From contig NZ_JABEQQ010000002.1 in NCBI RefSeq assembly GCF_013184075.1, positions 186,001 to 250,000 on the forward strand: a DNA stretch of 64,000 bases, read 5' to 3'. A program made the position numbers and the translations under genes. The notes under the pieces were generated by a model. That model made no database searches. It had not been told where the DNA came from and saw nothing but the letters and a program-made list of their open reading frames with translations. This DNA is from Lentilactobacillus kribbianus (GTDB lineage Bacteria; Bacillota; Bacilli; Lactobacillales; Lactobacillaceae). Numbering within the stretch: position 1 is the first letter of the stretch; every line of letters starts with the position of its first letter. Below, piece after piece: positions 55,155-64,000 of the stretch.

Positions 55155-57821
55155 TTGACTAAAGAAATTGAAATGTCAACTAAGTACAACCCAACTGACG
55201 TTGAAAAAGGACAATATCAACAATGGTTGGATGAAGGATTATTTAAACCCAGTGGTGATAAAAAAGCTAAACCGTATTCAATTGTATTACCCCCACCAAA
55301 TGTTACTGGTAAGCTACATTTAGGACATGCTTGGGACACGACGTTACAAGATATGATTATTCGACAAAAAAGAATGCAAGGATTTGATACTCTTTGGGTT
55401 CCCGGAATGGATCATGCAGGAATTGCTACTCAAGCCAAAGTAGAAGCTCGTTTACGTGAACAAGGAATTTCTCGTTATGATTTAGGACGCGAAAAGTTTG
55501 TAGATACAGTTTGGGAATGGAAGGACGAATACGCTCGTACCATTCACGCTCAATGGGCCAAGATGGGACTTTCATTAGATTATGGTCATGAACGTTTTAC
55601 CTTAGACGAAGGACTATCAAAAGCAGTCACTAAGGTTTTTGTGGATATGTATAACAAGGGTCTAATTTATCGTGGTGAATATATTATTAATTGGGATCCA
55701 CAAGCTAGAACTGCTTTATCAGATATTGAAGTGATTCATAAAGATGATCAAGGTGCTTTTTATCACGTTAAATATCCGTTTGCTGATAAGGATGTTGCCT
55801 ATAATGGCCAACACTATATTGAAATTGCCACTACGCGACCAGAAACCATGATGGGAGACGTGGCTGTGGCCGTACATCCTAGTGATGAACGATATAAAGA
55901 ATTAGTTGGTAAGGAAGTAATTGTGCCACTAGTTAATCGCGCAGTACCAATCATTGCTGATCAATACGTTGATCCGGAATTTGGAACCGGGATGGTTAAA
56001 ATTACACCGGCTCATGATCCTAACGATTTTCAAGTAGGTAATCGTCATAATTTGGAAAGAATTAATACAATGAATGATGATGCTACTATGAACGAAAAAG
56101 CCGGTAAGTATAACGGAATGGATAGATTTGAAGCACGAAAGGCCATTGTTAAAGATCTTCAAGATCAAGACCTCATGATTAAAATTGATCCAGTCGTTCA
56201 TTCAGTTGGTCATTCTGAACGAACTGGAGTTCAAGTAGAATCACGTCTTTCAACTCAATGGTTTGTTAAGATGAAGCCACTAGCCGATATGGCTTTAAAA
56301 AATCAAGAAACTGATGATAAAGTAAACTTTGTTCCAGAACGATTTGAAGGTACCTTTGATCACTGGATGGAAAATATTCATGATTGGGTAATTTCACGGC
56401 AATTATGGTGGGGACACCAAATCCCGGCTTGGTACAATAAACAAACGGGAGAAACCTATGTTGGTGAGAAAGCACCGGCAGATATTGAAAACTGGGAACA
56501 AGATCCAGATGTTTTAGATACCTGGTTCTCATCAGCATTATGGCCATTTTCAACAATGGGTTGGCCAGACGTAGAGTCACAAGATTATAAGCGTTATTTC
56601 CCAACTAACACTTTAGTAACTGGTTACGATATTATTTTCTTCTGGGTTTCTCGGATGATTTTCCAAAGTTTAAACTTTACTGGTGAACGACCATTTAAAG
56701 ATGTTTTATTGCATGGGCTAATTCGCGATGAACAAGGTCGTAAGATGTCTAAATCATTGGGTAATGGAATTGATCCAATGGATGTCATTGAAAAATATGG
56801 TGCTGATGCTTTGCGTTGGTTCTTATCAACTGGTACAACTCCGGGTCAAGATCTTCGTTTTAGTTACGATAAAATGGATGCAGCATGGAATTTTATTAAT
56901 AAAATTTGGAATGCTAGTCGTTACGTCATCATGAATTTAGATGGCATTGATAAACCAGAATTACCTGCAAAATCAGAATGGCAATTGTCTGACAAATGGA
57001 TTTTGGGTCGTTTAAACGAAACAGTTAACCACGTTACTCGTGAATTTGATAAGTATAACTTTGGTGAAGCTGGTCGAGCTCTTTATGATTTCATTTGGAA
57101 TGATTTCTGTGATTGGTATATCGAAATGAGTAAGGCTACTTTAACTGGTGATAATGAACAACAAAAGCGTAATACTCAAAACGTGTTAGCATATGTATTA
57201 GATCAAACTCTGAGATTATTACACCCAATTATGCCGTTTGTTACTGAAAAAGTTTGGTTAAGTATGCCTCATGTTGGTAAATCACTGGTGGTGGCAGATT
57301 ATCCGGTAGATCATCCAGAATTTAATGATGATGTGGCTCAAAAGGATATGAAAACTTTAATTGAATTGATTAAAGCCGTGCGAAATATTCGTTCTGAAGC
57401 TAATGCGCCAATGTCATCACCAATTAATTTATTGGTTCAAACTGATAGTGACAGTGTGGTTACTGTTTTAAATGAAAATCGAGATTATGTTGATCGATTC
57501 TGTCATACTGAAAAAATTGAAATTGGTAATGATTTAACTATTCCTACTTTGTCATTATCCAGTGTTATTAGTGACGCTACAATTTACATTCCATTGGAAG
57601 AATTAGTTAATTTAGATGATGAAATGAAACGACTTGATAAAGAAGCTAAGAAGTATGAAAGTGAAGTAACTCGCGCTAAAAAGAAATTAGGCAATCCTAA
57701 GTTTGTCGATAATGCTCCTGAGTCAGTGGTTACTGAACAACAAAATAAATTAGCCGATTATGAAGCTAAATTAAGTGCTACTAATGAGCGATTGGCTGAG
57801 ATTAAAGCACAACGTTCATAA
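55155..57821 (+). CDS. valS: Valyl-tRNA synthetase
   Basis: TTG at 55155 after GGGAAGTGACTAA, giving 888 aa. HIGH-type motif [14 protein letters not shown] motif [11 protein letters not shown], the CP1 editing domain between them, and a C-terminal coiled-coil arm ([20 protein letters not shown]). Charges tRNA-Val; controlled by the T-box leader directly upstream. Confidence 0.96.
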   Translation: MTKEIEMSTKYNPTDVEKGQYQQWLDEGLFKPSGDKKAKPYSIVLPPPNVTGKLHLGHAWDTTLQDMIIRQKRMQGFDTLWVPGMDHAGIATQAKVEARLREQGISRYDLGREKFVDTVWEWKDEYARTIHAQWAKMGLSLDYGHERFTLDEGLSKAVTKVFVDMYNKGLIYRGEYIINWDPQARTALSDIEVIHKDDQGAFYHVKYPFADKDVAYNGQHYIEIATTRPETMMGDVAVAVHPSDERYKELVGKEVIVPLVNRAVPIIADQYVDPEFGTGMVKITPAHDPNDFQVGNRHNLERINTMNDDATMNEKAGKYNGMDRFEARKAIVKDLQDQDLMIKIDPVVHSVGHSERTGVQVESRLSTQWFVKMKPLADMALKNQETDDKVNFVPERFEGTFDHWMENIHDWVISRQLWWGHQIPAWYNKQTGETYVGEKAPADIENWEQDPDVLDTWFSSALWPFSTMGWPDVESQDYKRYFPTNTLVTGYDIIFFWVSRMIFQSLNFTGERPFKDVLLHGLIRDEQGRKMSKSLGNGIDPMDVIEKYGADALRWFLSTGTTPGQDLRFSYDKMDAAWNFINKIWNASRYVIMNLDGIDKPELPAKSEWQLSDKWILGRLNETVNHVTREFDKYNFGEAGRALYDFIWNDFCDWYIEMSKATLTGDNEQQKRNTQNVLAYVLDQTLRLLHPIMPFVTEKVWLSMPHVGKSLVVADYPVDHPEFNDDVAQKDMKTLIELIKAVRNIRSEANAPMSSPINLLVQTDSDSVVTVLNENRDYVDRFCHTEKIEIGNDLTIPTLSLSSVISDATIYIPLEELVNLDDEMKRLDKEAKKYESEVTRAKKKLGNPKFVDNAPESVVTEQQNKLADYEAKLSATNERLAEIKAQRS

Positions 57822-57830
57822 TCTGCACAC

Positions 57831-57867
57831 AAAAAGCTGTACGATTACTCATCGTACAGCTTTTTTA
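57831..57867 (+). terminator. Terminator after valS
   Basis: AAAAGCTGTACGAT pairs with ATCGTACAGCTTTT around a 5-base loop. folC's ribosome-binding site follows directly. Confidence 0.8.
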
Positions 57868-57881
57868 GGAGGAAATTAATA

Positions 57882-59189
57882 ATGATTGAAACCTATGAAG
57901 CCGCAGTAAGTTATATTCATAATCGTGGTCAATTTAAAAAAATTCCCACATTACAACGAATGCAAAAATTATTGGCATTACTTGATAGCCCACAGGATAA
58001 AATCAATGCAATTCATGTGGCTGGTACCAATGGAAAGGGATCAACGGTAGCATATTTACGTAATTTATTTCAAGCAGAAGGAAAAACGGTGGGCACGTTT
58101 ACGTCACCCTTTTTAATCACTTTTAACGAACGAATTAGTGTTAACGGTAATCCTATTAGTGATGCAACTATCTTGGAATTAGTTAATCAAGTTAAACCTA
58201 AGGCGGACCATTTGGATGCCACTTTAGCTGAAGGTGGCCCGACTGAATTTGAAATCATAACCGCAATGATGTTCGTTTATTTTGCTCAAAATCCTGTTGA
58301 TGTTGTTTTGATCGAAGTTGGTTTGGGCGGTTTATGGGATTCTACTAATGTTGTCAAACCTCAAGTATCAGTGATTACTACAATTGGTTATGATCACATG
58401 AGAATTTTAGGTAATACTTTGAGTGAAATAGCACAACAAAAGGCAGGAATTATTAAACAAACAGTTCCAGTAGTGATTGGCAATGTTTCTGATGCAGCTG
58501 CCTTAAAAGTTATTTTAAATACAGCCAACAAAAACCACGCTGACTCATTGATATTTAATCGAGATTTCAAAGTGGAAAATATTAAGCAATTTAATTGGGA
58601 AGAACACTTCAATTATTGTAGTGAACAATTAAACATAAATGATTTAAGTACTACTTTATTGGGTGATTATCAAGCACAAAATGCAGCCACAGCCATAACC
58701 GCTTATTTAGTTTATAAGCAACTAGCCCATGAATTGATTAATACTTCCATAATTAAACAAGGTATTTTGCAAACGACGTGGCCGGGGAGATTTGAACGAA
58801 TTCATAATAATCCCACAGTGGTGATTGACGGTGCTCATAATGTACCGGCCGTTACTGAATTGGTTACTACTTTAAAAAAACAGTTTAATCACCAAAAATT
58901 TAGAATCGTATTTGCAGCATTAGCTGATAAGCAATATCAAAAAATGATAGAGCTGCTTTTAACGGTTCCTGATGTTGAGATTTATTTAACTACCTTTGGG
59001 ACACCACATAATCGACAAAATGCTGATATGTCAAAATTAATAGATTTGACCCACCCGCAAGTTCGCTTTATTCAGAATTGGTCGGCTGCTTTAAAAACGG
59101 CAATGAATCATTCTAAAAACGGAGATTTAGTGTTAGTAACGGGATCACTTTATTTTATTTCGGATGTTAGACGTGCAGTAGTTAAATAA
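57882..59189 (+). CDS. folC: Folylpolyglutamate synthase
   Basis: The protein is 435 aa, of the Mur ligase superfamily: HVAGTNGKGST is the P-loop, EVGLGGLWDSTN and ITTIGYDHM are FolC motifs, and VVIDGAHNVPA starts the C-terminal domain. It adds glutamates to folates. In other lactobacilli radC often follows; here mreB follows directly. Confidence 0.94.
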   Translation: MIETYEAAVSYIHNRGQFKKIPTLQRMQKLLALLDSPQDKINAIHVAGTNGKGSTVAYLRNLFQAEGKTVGTFTSPFLITFNERISVNGNPISDATILELVNQVKPKADHLDATLAEGGPTEFEIITAMMFVYFAQNPVDVVLIEVGLGGLWDSTNVVKPQVSVITTIGYDHMRILGNTLSEIAQQKAGIIKQTVPVVIGNVSDAAALKVILNTANKNHADSLIFNRDFKVENIKQFNWEEHFNYCSEQLNINDLSTTLLGDYQAQNAATAITAYLVYKQLAHELINTSIIKQGILQTTWPGRFERIHNNPTVVIDGAHNVPAVTELVTTLKKQFNHQKFRIVFAALADKQYQKMIELLLTVPDVEIYLTTFGTPHNRQNADMSKLIDLTHPQVRFIQNWSAALKTAMNHSKNGDLVLVTGSLYFISDVRRAVVK

Positions 59190-59322
59190 TACCTTAAATA
59201 GCAGGGACTTTTCGGTTGTTCTATTTATTTATCGCGTCATTATGATATACTTGTTTCGTTAAACTAATAAAAATCAGATTAAAAAATGTTGTTATTAATG
59301 TGTTTAAGAAGGGATGAATACT

Positions 59323-60333
59323 TTGTTCGGACTAGGGACTAAAAATATTGGGATTGACTTAGGGACGGCCAATACCATTGTCTATGTTGATGGGAAGGGA
59401 ATTGTTCTTCGTGAACCATCAGTTGTAGCCAAAAATACAAAAACCGGAGCAGTAATTGCCGTTGGTACAGAAGCACGAGATATGATTGGTAGAACTCCAG
59501 AAAGTATCGAAGCAGTTAGACCTATGAAAGATGGGGTTATTGCTGATTATGATACCACTGTGTCAATGATGAAATATTTCATTGAAAAAGCGATTGGGCA
59601 CGGTAATGGTAAACCATACGTTATGGTTTGTGTACCAACCGGGATTACTGCCGTAGAAAAACGGGCAGTTATTGATGCTACTAGAGTGGCTGGAGCCAGA
59701 GATGCATATGTTATTGAAGAACCTTTTGCTGCTGCTGTAGGTGCTGGACTACCTGTTATGGATCCAACTGGAAGTATGGTGGTTGATATTGGTGGTGGAA
59801 CTACCGATGTTGCTACAATTTCTTTAGGTGGCATTGTTTCTAGTCGTTCAGTACGAATGGCTGGTGACAAGTTAAATGAATCTATTGCTCAGTACGTTCG
59901 GCAACATTATAACTTGTTAATTGGTGAACGAACATCAGAACAGTTAAAGTGGGATATTGGCTCTGCTTCAAAGGAAGCTGCCAAAGAACTTGAATCAGTA
60001 TCTGTACGTGGACGTGATTTAGTATCAGGACTTCCAACGACAGTTGAGGTTACTGCTGAAGATGTCAATAACGCTATCAGCGAAGGGGTTGCTGAAATTA
60101 TTGCAACCGTTAAGGATACGCTAGAAGAAACCTCGCCTGAAATTGCCGCTGACGTAATTGATCATGGTATTGTGTTAACTGGTGGTGGTGCTTTGTTACG
60201 CAACTTAGCTGAAGTTATTTCTGATGCTACTCAAGTACCAGCGTCAATTGCTGCTGAACCAATGGATTGTGTAGCAATCGGTACTGGTGAATCATTAAAG
60301 AGTATTGAGGTAATGAAGAAGAAGCAACGATAA
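59323..60333 (+). CDS. mreB: Rod-shape protein MreB
   Basis: TTG at 59323 fits best ([18 protein letters not shown], the usual MreB start; 9 bases after AAGAAGGG). An ATG at 59314 has the Shine-Dalgarno sequence touching it. The 336-aa actin-like protein has [29 protein letters not shown] and [15 protein letters not shown]. It forms filaments guiding wall synthesis with MreC/MreD from the next genes. Second actin homologue beside mbl at 33485. Confidence 0.95.
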   Translation: MFGLGTKNIGIDLGTANTIVYVDGKGIVLREPSVVAKNTKTGAVIAVGTEARDMIGRTPESIEAVRPMKDGVIADYDTTVSMMKYFIEKAIGHGNGKPYVMVCVPTGITAVEKRAVIDATRVAGARDAYVIEEPFAAAVGAGLPVMDPTGSMVVDIGGGTTDVATISLGGIVSSRSVRMAGDKLNESIAQYVRQHYNLLIGERTSEQLKWDIGSASKEAAKELESVSVRGRDLVSGLPTTVEVTAEDVNNAISEGVAEIIATVKDTLEETSPEIAADVIDHGIVLTGGGALLRNLAEVISDATQVPASIAAEPMDCVAIGTGESLKSIEVMKKKQR

Positions 60334-60383
60334 GCTTCTTTTTCGTTTGCAAAAATTTTGATTATTTATGGATGGAGGCAACC

Positions 60384-61244
60384 ATGCAAAAATTTTTCTC
60401 AAACCGAAAACTAGTAATTGTTATTGTTTGCTTGATTATTAGCGGTGGGTTGATGGGTGTATCAGTTGCCATTAGAGATAAAAGTAATACTCCACCAGTA
60501 ATCCAACAAGCCGGCAATGATATTGTCGGCTTTGCTGATAGAGCAGTGGCGATGCCAATGAATGGGGTTCGACATGGTTTTGTTTCTATTAAAAATTTAC
60601 TGAACACATATGAAGAAAATGAACGGCTTAAATCAAAAGTTAATGATTTAACCCAAACCAAAGTTAAGGATGAAACCTTGACTCGTGAAAACAAGCAATT
60701 AAAACGTCAATTAAAAGTTGGTAAAACGCTTACTAGCTACAGTAAGATTAATGCAGCCGTTATTACACGTTCACCATCTTCTTGGAATAGCCAAGTAGTA
60801 ATTAACAAAGGTGAAAATGCCGGTATTAAAAAGAATATGCCGGTGATTGCTGGCAAAGGGTTAATCGGTACTATTTCAGAAGTTAATAAGACTAATAGTA
60901 AAGTGGTGTTAGTATCTAATACTGCGCAAAACTCTAATCGTTTTGCTGTTCAAATTGTTAGTTCATCAAACAAAGTGGTTAATGGTATTATTTCATCGTA
61001 TGATGCTTCAAAAAATGAGATTACGATGGGTAATATTACTTCAAAAGCTAAAATTAAAAAAGGCGATAGGGTTGCTACTAGTGGTTTAGGTGGCGTTATG
61101 CCTAAGGGAATTTATGTTGGACAAGTTTCTAAGGTAAGTGCTGATGACTATGGCTTGGCTAAAAAAGTTTATATTAAACCAGCAGCTAACCTGAATGACA
61201 TTGAAATTGTATCGGTTGCTGTTAGAGACACGGGGGTGAATTAG
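60384..61244 (+). CDS. mreC: Rod-shape protein MreC
   Basis: ATG at 60384 after GGATGGAGGCAACC, giving 286 aa. One N-terminal transmembrane helix (LVIVIVCLIISGGLMGV), a coiled coil (NERLKSKVNDLTQTKVK), and a beta-barrel pair (SPSSWNSQVVINKGEN) on the outer side. It activates the elongasome (PBP2/RodA). Confidence 0.94.
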   Translation: MQKFFSNRKLVIVIVCLIISGGLMGVSVAIRDKSNTPPVIQQAGNDIVGFADRAVAMPMNGVRHGFVSIKNLLNTYEENERLKSKVNDLTQTKVKDETLTRENKQLKRQLKVGKTLTSYSKINAAVITRSPSSWNSQVVINKGENAGIKKNMPVIAGKGLIGTISEVNKTNSKVVLVSNTAQNSNRFAVQIVSSSNKVVNGIISSYDASKNEITMGNITSKAKIKKGDRVATSGLGGVMPKGIYVGQVSKVSADDYGLAKKVYIKPAANLNDIEIVSVAVRDTGVN

Positions 61245-61247
61245 CCT

Positions 61248-61772
61248 GTGTTTAAAAAAATTTCGGCTGGTTGGGTCTTTGCAATTGGCTTGATTTTAAT
61301 GTTTTTCTTAGATGGTTCCATTAGTTTTGTTTTTTCACCAGAATTATTTAATTTTCCTAATTCTGCTGTACCGTGCTTAACGGTGTTATGGCTAGAGTTA
61401 ACGTTAATTTTTGCTGACCGAAAATCATTACATTTAATGTTTTGGGCGGCTGTAGTAGGATTTATATTTGATATGTATTACATGGGCTTACTTGGAGTAT
61501 TTGTCTTCATTTTGCCTTTGGTAATTTATTTAAGTCGAATAATTTACGAAGCATTACCGGCCAATTTTTTAAGTGGCTTTTTGGTTTACTTCATTATGAT
61601 CACGTTAGTAGAAGGGCTAAGCTGTTTTGCTAACGTGATTGTGGGCACAGCTTCAGTTAATATGGCTGATTTTTTAGTTGAAACTTTAGCGCCCACTTTA
61701 GCACTCAACCTAGTGTTGTTTGCACTGCTATATTTTCCAGTTGATGGATTGTATCGAGCAGTTAGCCGATAA
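61248..61772 (+). CDS. mreD: Rod-shape protein MreD
   Basis: GTG start three bases after the mreC stop; 174 aa with five or six transmembrane helices and FDMYYMGLLGVFVFILPLVI in the middle. Membrane partner of MreC. Low sequence conservation is usual for MreD, so location is the main support. Confidence 0.9.
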   Translation: MFKKISAGWVFAIGLILMFFLDGSISFVFSPELFNFPNSAVPCLTVLWLELTLIFADRKSLHLMFWAAVVGFIFDMYYMGLLGVFVFILPLVIYLSRIIYEALPANFLSGFLVYFIMITLVEGLSCFANVIVGTASVNMADFLVETLAPTLALNLVLFALLYFPVDGLYRAVSR

Positions 61773-61787
61773 GAAGGAGTTTTTGGA

Positions 61788-62468
61788 ATGGAAGCAGCGG
61801 TTCTTAAGGGTACCCAAAACGGATATGAACTAATTTTTGATGATCGAGCAGCCATGGAGGATGTATTTAGTACTTTAGAAAAATTACTAGATAGTCTCAA
61901 AACACAAACTATCACCTCAAATAAACAAATTTCTTTTGATATTATGGCTGGTAATCGAATTATTACTGCTAATGATCGACAACGATTGGAAACGGTATTT
62001 GCTAATTATGATACTTTTTCAATCCATAAAATCGTTTCTGACGCAATTACAAAAGAAAAGGCCAAAAGTATCAAGGAACAAGAAAATGTTCATGTGATGG
62101 CTCGAACTATTAGAAATGGTCAAGATGTTACCGTAGAAGGTGATGTGTTATTTCTAGGCCAGATTCACCAAGGTGGCAAATTATTGGTTAGTGGCAATAT
62201 CTTTGTAATGGGAAACGTCGAGGGAATTATTCAAGCTGGTTTTCCTAATGTAGAAAACAAATTTATTATTGGTGACGTTAGAAGTGCACAACAGGTTAGA
62301 ATTGGGGAGCAATTTGCCGTTATGGACGACGATATGCGTGCTAAAATAAATAGCAGAACAATTATGTATATTAATGACTTACATACATTAGAATTTGGGG
62401 AACTTAATGAACTAAAACAAATTAGTCCAAAGTTCTTTAATCAGATCGGAGGAATTACCAATGGGTAA
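61788..62468 (+). CDS. minC: Septum site-determining protein MinC
   Basis: The protein is 226 aa. The N-terminal domain is followed by the C-terminal beta-helix (GDVLFLGQIHQGGKLLVSGN, IFVMGNVEGIIQAG) that binds MinD and FtsZ. It blocks FtsZ rings near the poles. Overlaps minD by 8 bases. Confidence 0.93.
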   Translation: MEAAVLKGTQNGYELIFDDRAAMEDVFSTLEKLLDSLKTQTITSNKQISFDIMAGNRIITANDRQRLETVFANYDTFSIHKIVSDAITKEKAKSIKEQENVHVMARTIRNGQDVTVEGDVLFLGQIHQGGKLLVSGNIFVMGNVEGIIQAGFPNVENKFIIGDVRSAQQVRIGEQFAVMDDDMRAKINSRTIMYINDLHTLEFGELNELKQISPKFFNQIGGITNG

Positions 62469-63270
62469 AGCATACGTGATTACTTCAGGTAAAGGAGGAG
62501 TTGGTAAAACAACTTCGACCGCAAATATTGGTACTGCCTTGGCAATGATGGGCAAAAAAGTATGTTTAATGGATTTGGATTTGGGGTTAAGAAACTTAGA
62601 TGTAGTATTAGGTTTGGACAATCGAATTATGTACGATATTGTCGATGTCGCAGATGGTCGAGCTAAGTTGGCGCAAGCATTGGTCAAAGATAAGCGATTT
62701 GATGATTTACTTTATCTTTTACCAGCAGCCCAAAATACTGATAAAGATGCATTAAATGAAAATCAAGTAATGGATATTGTTGAAGAATTAAAACCAGAAT
62801 TTGATTATGTTTTAATTGATTGCCCAGCTGGAATCGAACAAGGATTTATGAATGCCATTGCTGGAGCAGATAGTGCAATTATTGTTACAACTCCGGAAAT
62901 ATCAGCCGTTCGTGATGCTGATCGAGTAGTCGGATTATTGGAACAAAATCCATTACAAGAACAACCTCAACTTATCATTAACAGAATTAGAAAACACATG
63001 ATGGATGATGGTTCAGTGATGGATATTGATGAAATCACTCATCATTTGGGAGTAGATTTATTGGGAGTTATTGTTGATGATGACGAAGTTATTTCAACAT
63101 CTAATCATGGTGAACCGGTAGTTTTGGATACAGATAGTTTGGCTGGTCAAGGTTATCGTGATATCGCTCGACGATTAGAGGGTGAATCAGTACCACTAAT
63201 GAATTTAGAAACGGAAACTGCAAAACCAGGATTTTGGCAACGAGTTACCGGTTGGTTTAAACGAAGCTAA
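62461..63270 (+). CDS. minD: Septum site-determining ATPase MinD
   Basis: The protein is 269 aa with the deviant Walker A GKGGVGKTTSTANIG, LMDLDLGLRNLDVVLG, and a C-terminal amphipathic membrane-targeting helix GFWQRVTGWFKRS. It recruits MinC to the membrane. No minE is present; Firmicutes usually use DivIVA instead. Confidence 0.96.
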   Translation: MGKAYVITSGKGGVGKTTSTANIGTALAMMGKKVCLMDLDLGLRNLDVVLGLDNRIMYDIVDVADGRAKLAQALVKDKRFDDLLYLLPAAQNTDKDALNENQVMDIVEELKPEFDYVLIDCPAGIEQGFMNAIAGADSAIIVTTPEISAVRDADRVVGLLEQNPLQEQPQLIINRIRKHMMDDGSVMDIDEITHHLGVDLLGVIVDDDEVISTSNHGEPVVLDTDSLAGQGYRDIARRLEGESVPLMNLETETAKPGFWQRVTGWFKRS

Positions 63271-63275
63271 ACCAC

Positions 63276-63304
63276 TTGACGGATTGATTAAAGTAGTTTA
63301 AAAT
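63276..63304 (+). promoter_or_regulatory. Promoter of the last T-box leader
   Basis: TTGACG (63276-63281), a 17-base spacer and TAAAAT (63299-63304) lie directly after minD. Confidence 0.65.
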
Positions 63305-63309
63305 TCTGC

Positions 63310-63607
63310 TATCTTAATTATATATATAATCTACGATGATCGGATAGATTTAAGCGGTGATTTAAAGAGAACCTCGTTGGGTGAGAAGAGGAAAATTACA
63401 CTTGAGTTTGCACATCCGGGAGTAATTTTTCTGAAAGTATAACTATGGTTATTTAGTAGGAAAAATCGTTGAACACGTTATTGTTGAAGTTTAGTAATAA
63501 ACTCATTGAGTTTGATTTGTATGAACAAATCAATAAATTGGGGTGGCACCACGATGTCAAAATCGTCCTCTTGGTTAATCATGATTAACCAAGAGGATTT
63601 TTTTATT
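63310..63607 (+). promoter_or_regulatory. T-box leader of an amino-acid transporter, specifier uncertain
   Basis: GGGGTGGCACCACG (63540-63553) is the T-box. The terminator is TCCTCTTGG...CCAAGAGGA plus T-run (63565-63607). Stem I and its GAGAACCTCGTTGGG apical part are visible, but the specifier loop reads TTGAGTTTGCAC rather than the usual GAAN pattern. TTG (Leu), TTT (Phe) and TGC (Cys) all fit some rule, so I leave the amino acid open. Confidence 0.8.
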
Positions 63608-63610
63608 ACT

Positions 63611-63708
63611 AAACTTATTAAGATAGTTAATGTGAATTAACTATAAATTGAGGTGGCACCACGTTGACTCGTCCTCTTGAACGTTAAAGTTCAAGAGGAC
63701 TTTTTTTA
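63611..63708 (+). promoter_or_regulatory. Second antiterminator/terminator module without stem I
   Basis: The hairpin ATAGTTAAT/ATTAACTAT (63623-63644), a second T-box GAGGTGGCACCACG (63650-63663) and a second terminator GTCCTCTTGAAC/GTTCAAGAGGAC plus T-run (63671-63707) repeat the 3' half of the T-box just upstream. There is no room for a specifier stem. It looks like a duplicated decision module. Confidence 0.8.
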
Positions 63709-63724
63709 TAAGGAGATGAATATT

Positions 63725-64000
63725 TTGGACTACATTATTTCGATTTTACCGGCTTTATTATCAGGAACAAAGATGACATTGACTATTTTTATAATTACGG
63801 GTATTGGTTCTATTTTATTGGGTGTTCTGGTCGGTCTGGGATTAATCAGTCACTTTAAGCCGTTAGTGGGGATACTTAATGTTTATGTTTGGCTAATGCG
63901 AGGAACACCGCTATTATTACAATTGATTTTTGTTTTTTACGGCTTACCACTAATTGGTATTGTTTTTCCTAGATTAGATGCAGCCTTATTGGCTTTTATT
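63725..64000 (+). CDS. Amino-acid ABC transporter permease (partial)
   Basis: TTG at 63725 follows TAAGGAGATGAATATT. The frame runs off the window after 92 codons. LPALLSGTKMTLTIFIITG and the YVWLMRGTPLLLQLIFVFYG motif are typical of the polar amino-acid (His/Gln/Cys/Arg family) permeases. The T-box leader ties it to one amino acid, not identified here. Confidence 0.88.
   Translation, partial: MDYIISILPALLSGTKMTLTIFIITGIGSILLGVLVGLGLISHFKPLVGILNVYVWLMRGTPLLLQLIFVFYGLPLIGIVFPRLDAALLAFI

Overview
The window comes from a low-GC Firmicute of the family Lactobacillaceae. The gene order tdk-prfA-prmC-sua5-glyA-upp-atpBEFHAGDC-murA-mbl-rodA, the separate valS-folC-mreBCD-minCD run, three T-box leaders and the many TTG/GTG starts with strong Shine-Dalgarno sequences all fit lactobacilli. 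The sequence does not settle the genus; a small-genome heterofermentative lineage (Fructilactobacillus-like) is a guess.

Region 1 (1 to about 10.15 kb) looks like a phage satellite of the PICI/SaPI type. A CI-like repressor (6040-6945) and a tyrosine integrase (8872-10032) point right. A Cro-like regulator, a Rha-type regulator, an excisionase-like HTH protein, a run of small unknown genes, a prim-pol primase and a VapE helicase point left. The helicase gene is followed by an iteron-bearing origin candidate. A second, inverted iteron set lies in front of the integrase. No capsid or packaging gene is visible, and the left end lies outside the window.

Region 2 (about 7.0-12.0 kb, overlapping the integrase side) is a mosaic of short accessory cassettes: an acetyltransferase, three secreted basic proteins with near-identical signal peptides, a DUF805 membrane protein and a 66-aa membrane protein. 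They share a repeated leader motif. Two cassettes end in a 44-46 nt mini tRNA-like structure (acceptor stem, GGTGATTAA linker, T-arm, no anticodon arm) whose stems differ by compensatory changes. This is the most unusual content of the window.

Region 3 (12.0-64.0 kb) is core chromosome. It holds a heterodimeric ABC exporter; a serine hydrolase; the MurT-GatD lipid II amidation pair; thymidine salvage; release factor 1 with its methylase; threonylcarbamoyl-AMP synthase; glyA; upp; the F-type ATP synthase operon behind two cre-like boxes; murA, mbl, yidD and rodA for envelope growth; a Met T-box and metNIQ, in which metN carries an in-frame TAG; a GntR-ABC operon; ddl; a GDPD-family membrane protein; tag; an XRE-TPR regulator; usp; rarA; rpsD; a free-Met sulfoxide reductase; ezrA; cysteine desulfurase-thiI; tpx; a Val T-box and valS; folC; mreBCD-minCD; and finally an amino-acid ABC permease behind a T-box whose antiterminator/terminator module is duplicated.

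The core genes combine cell-shape and division control (MreB, Mbl, RodA, EzrA, MinCD), wall precursor synthesis (MurA, Ddl, MurT/GatD) and translation quality control. The left 12 kb is variable mobile DNA.
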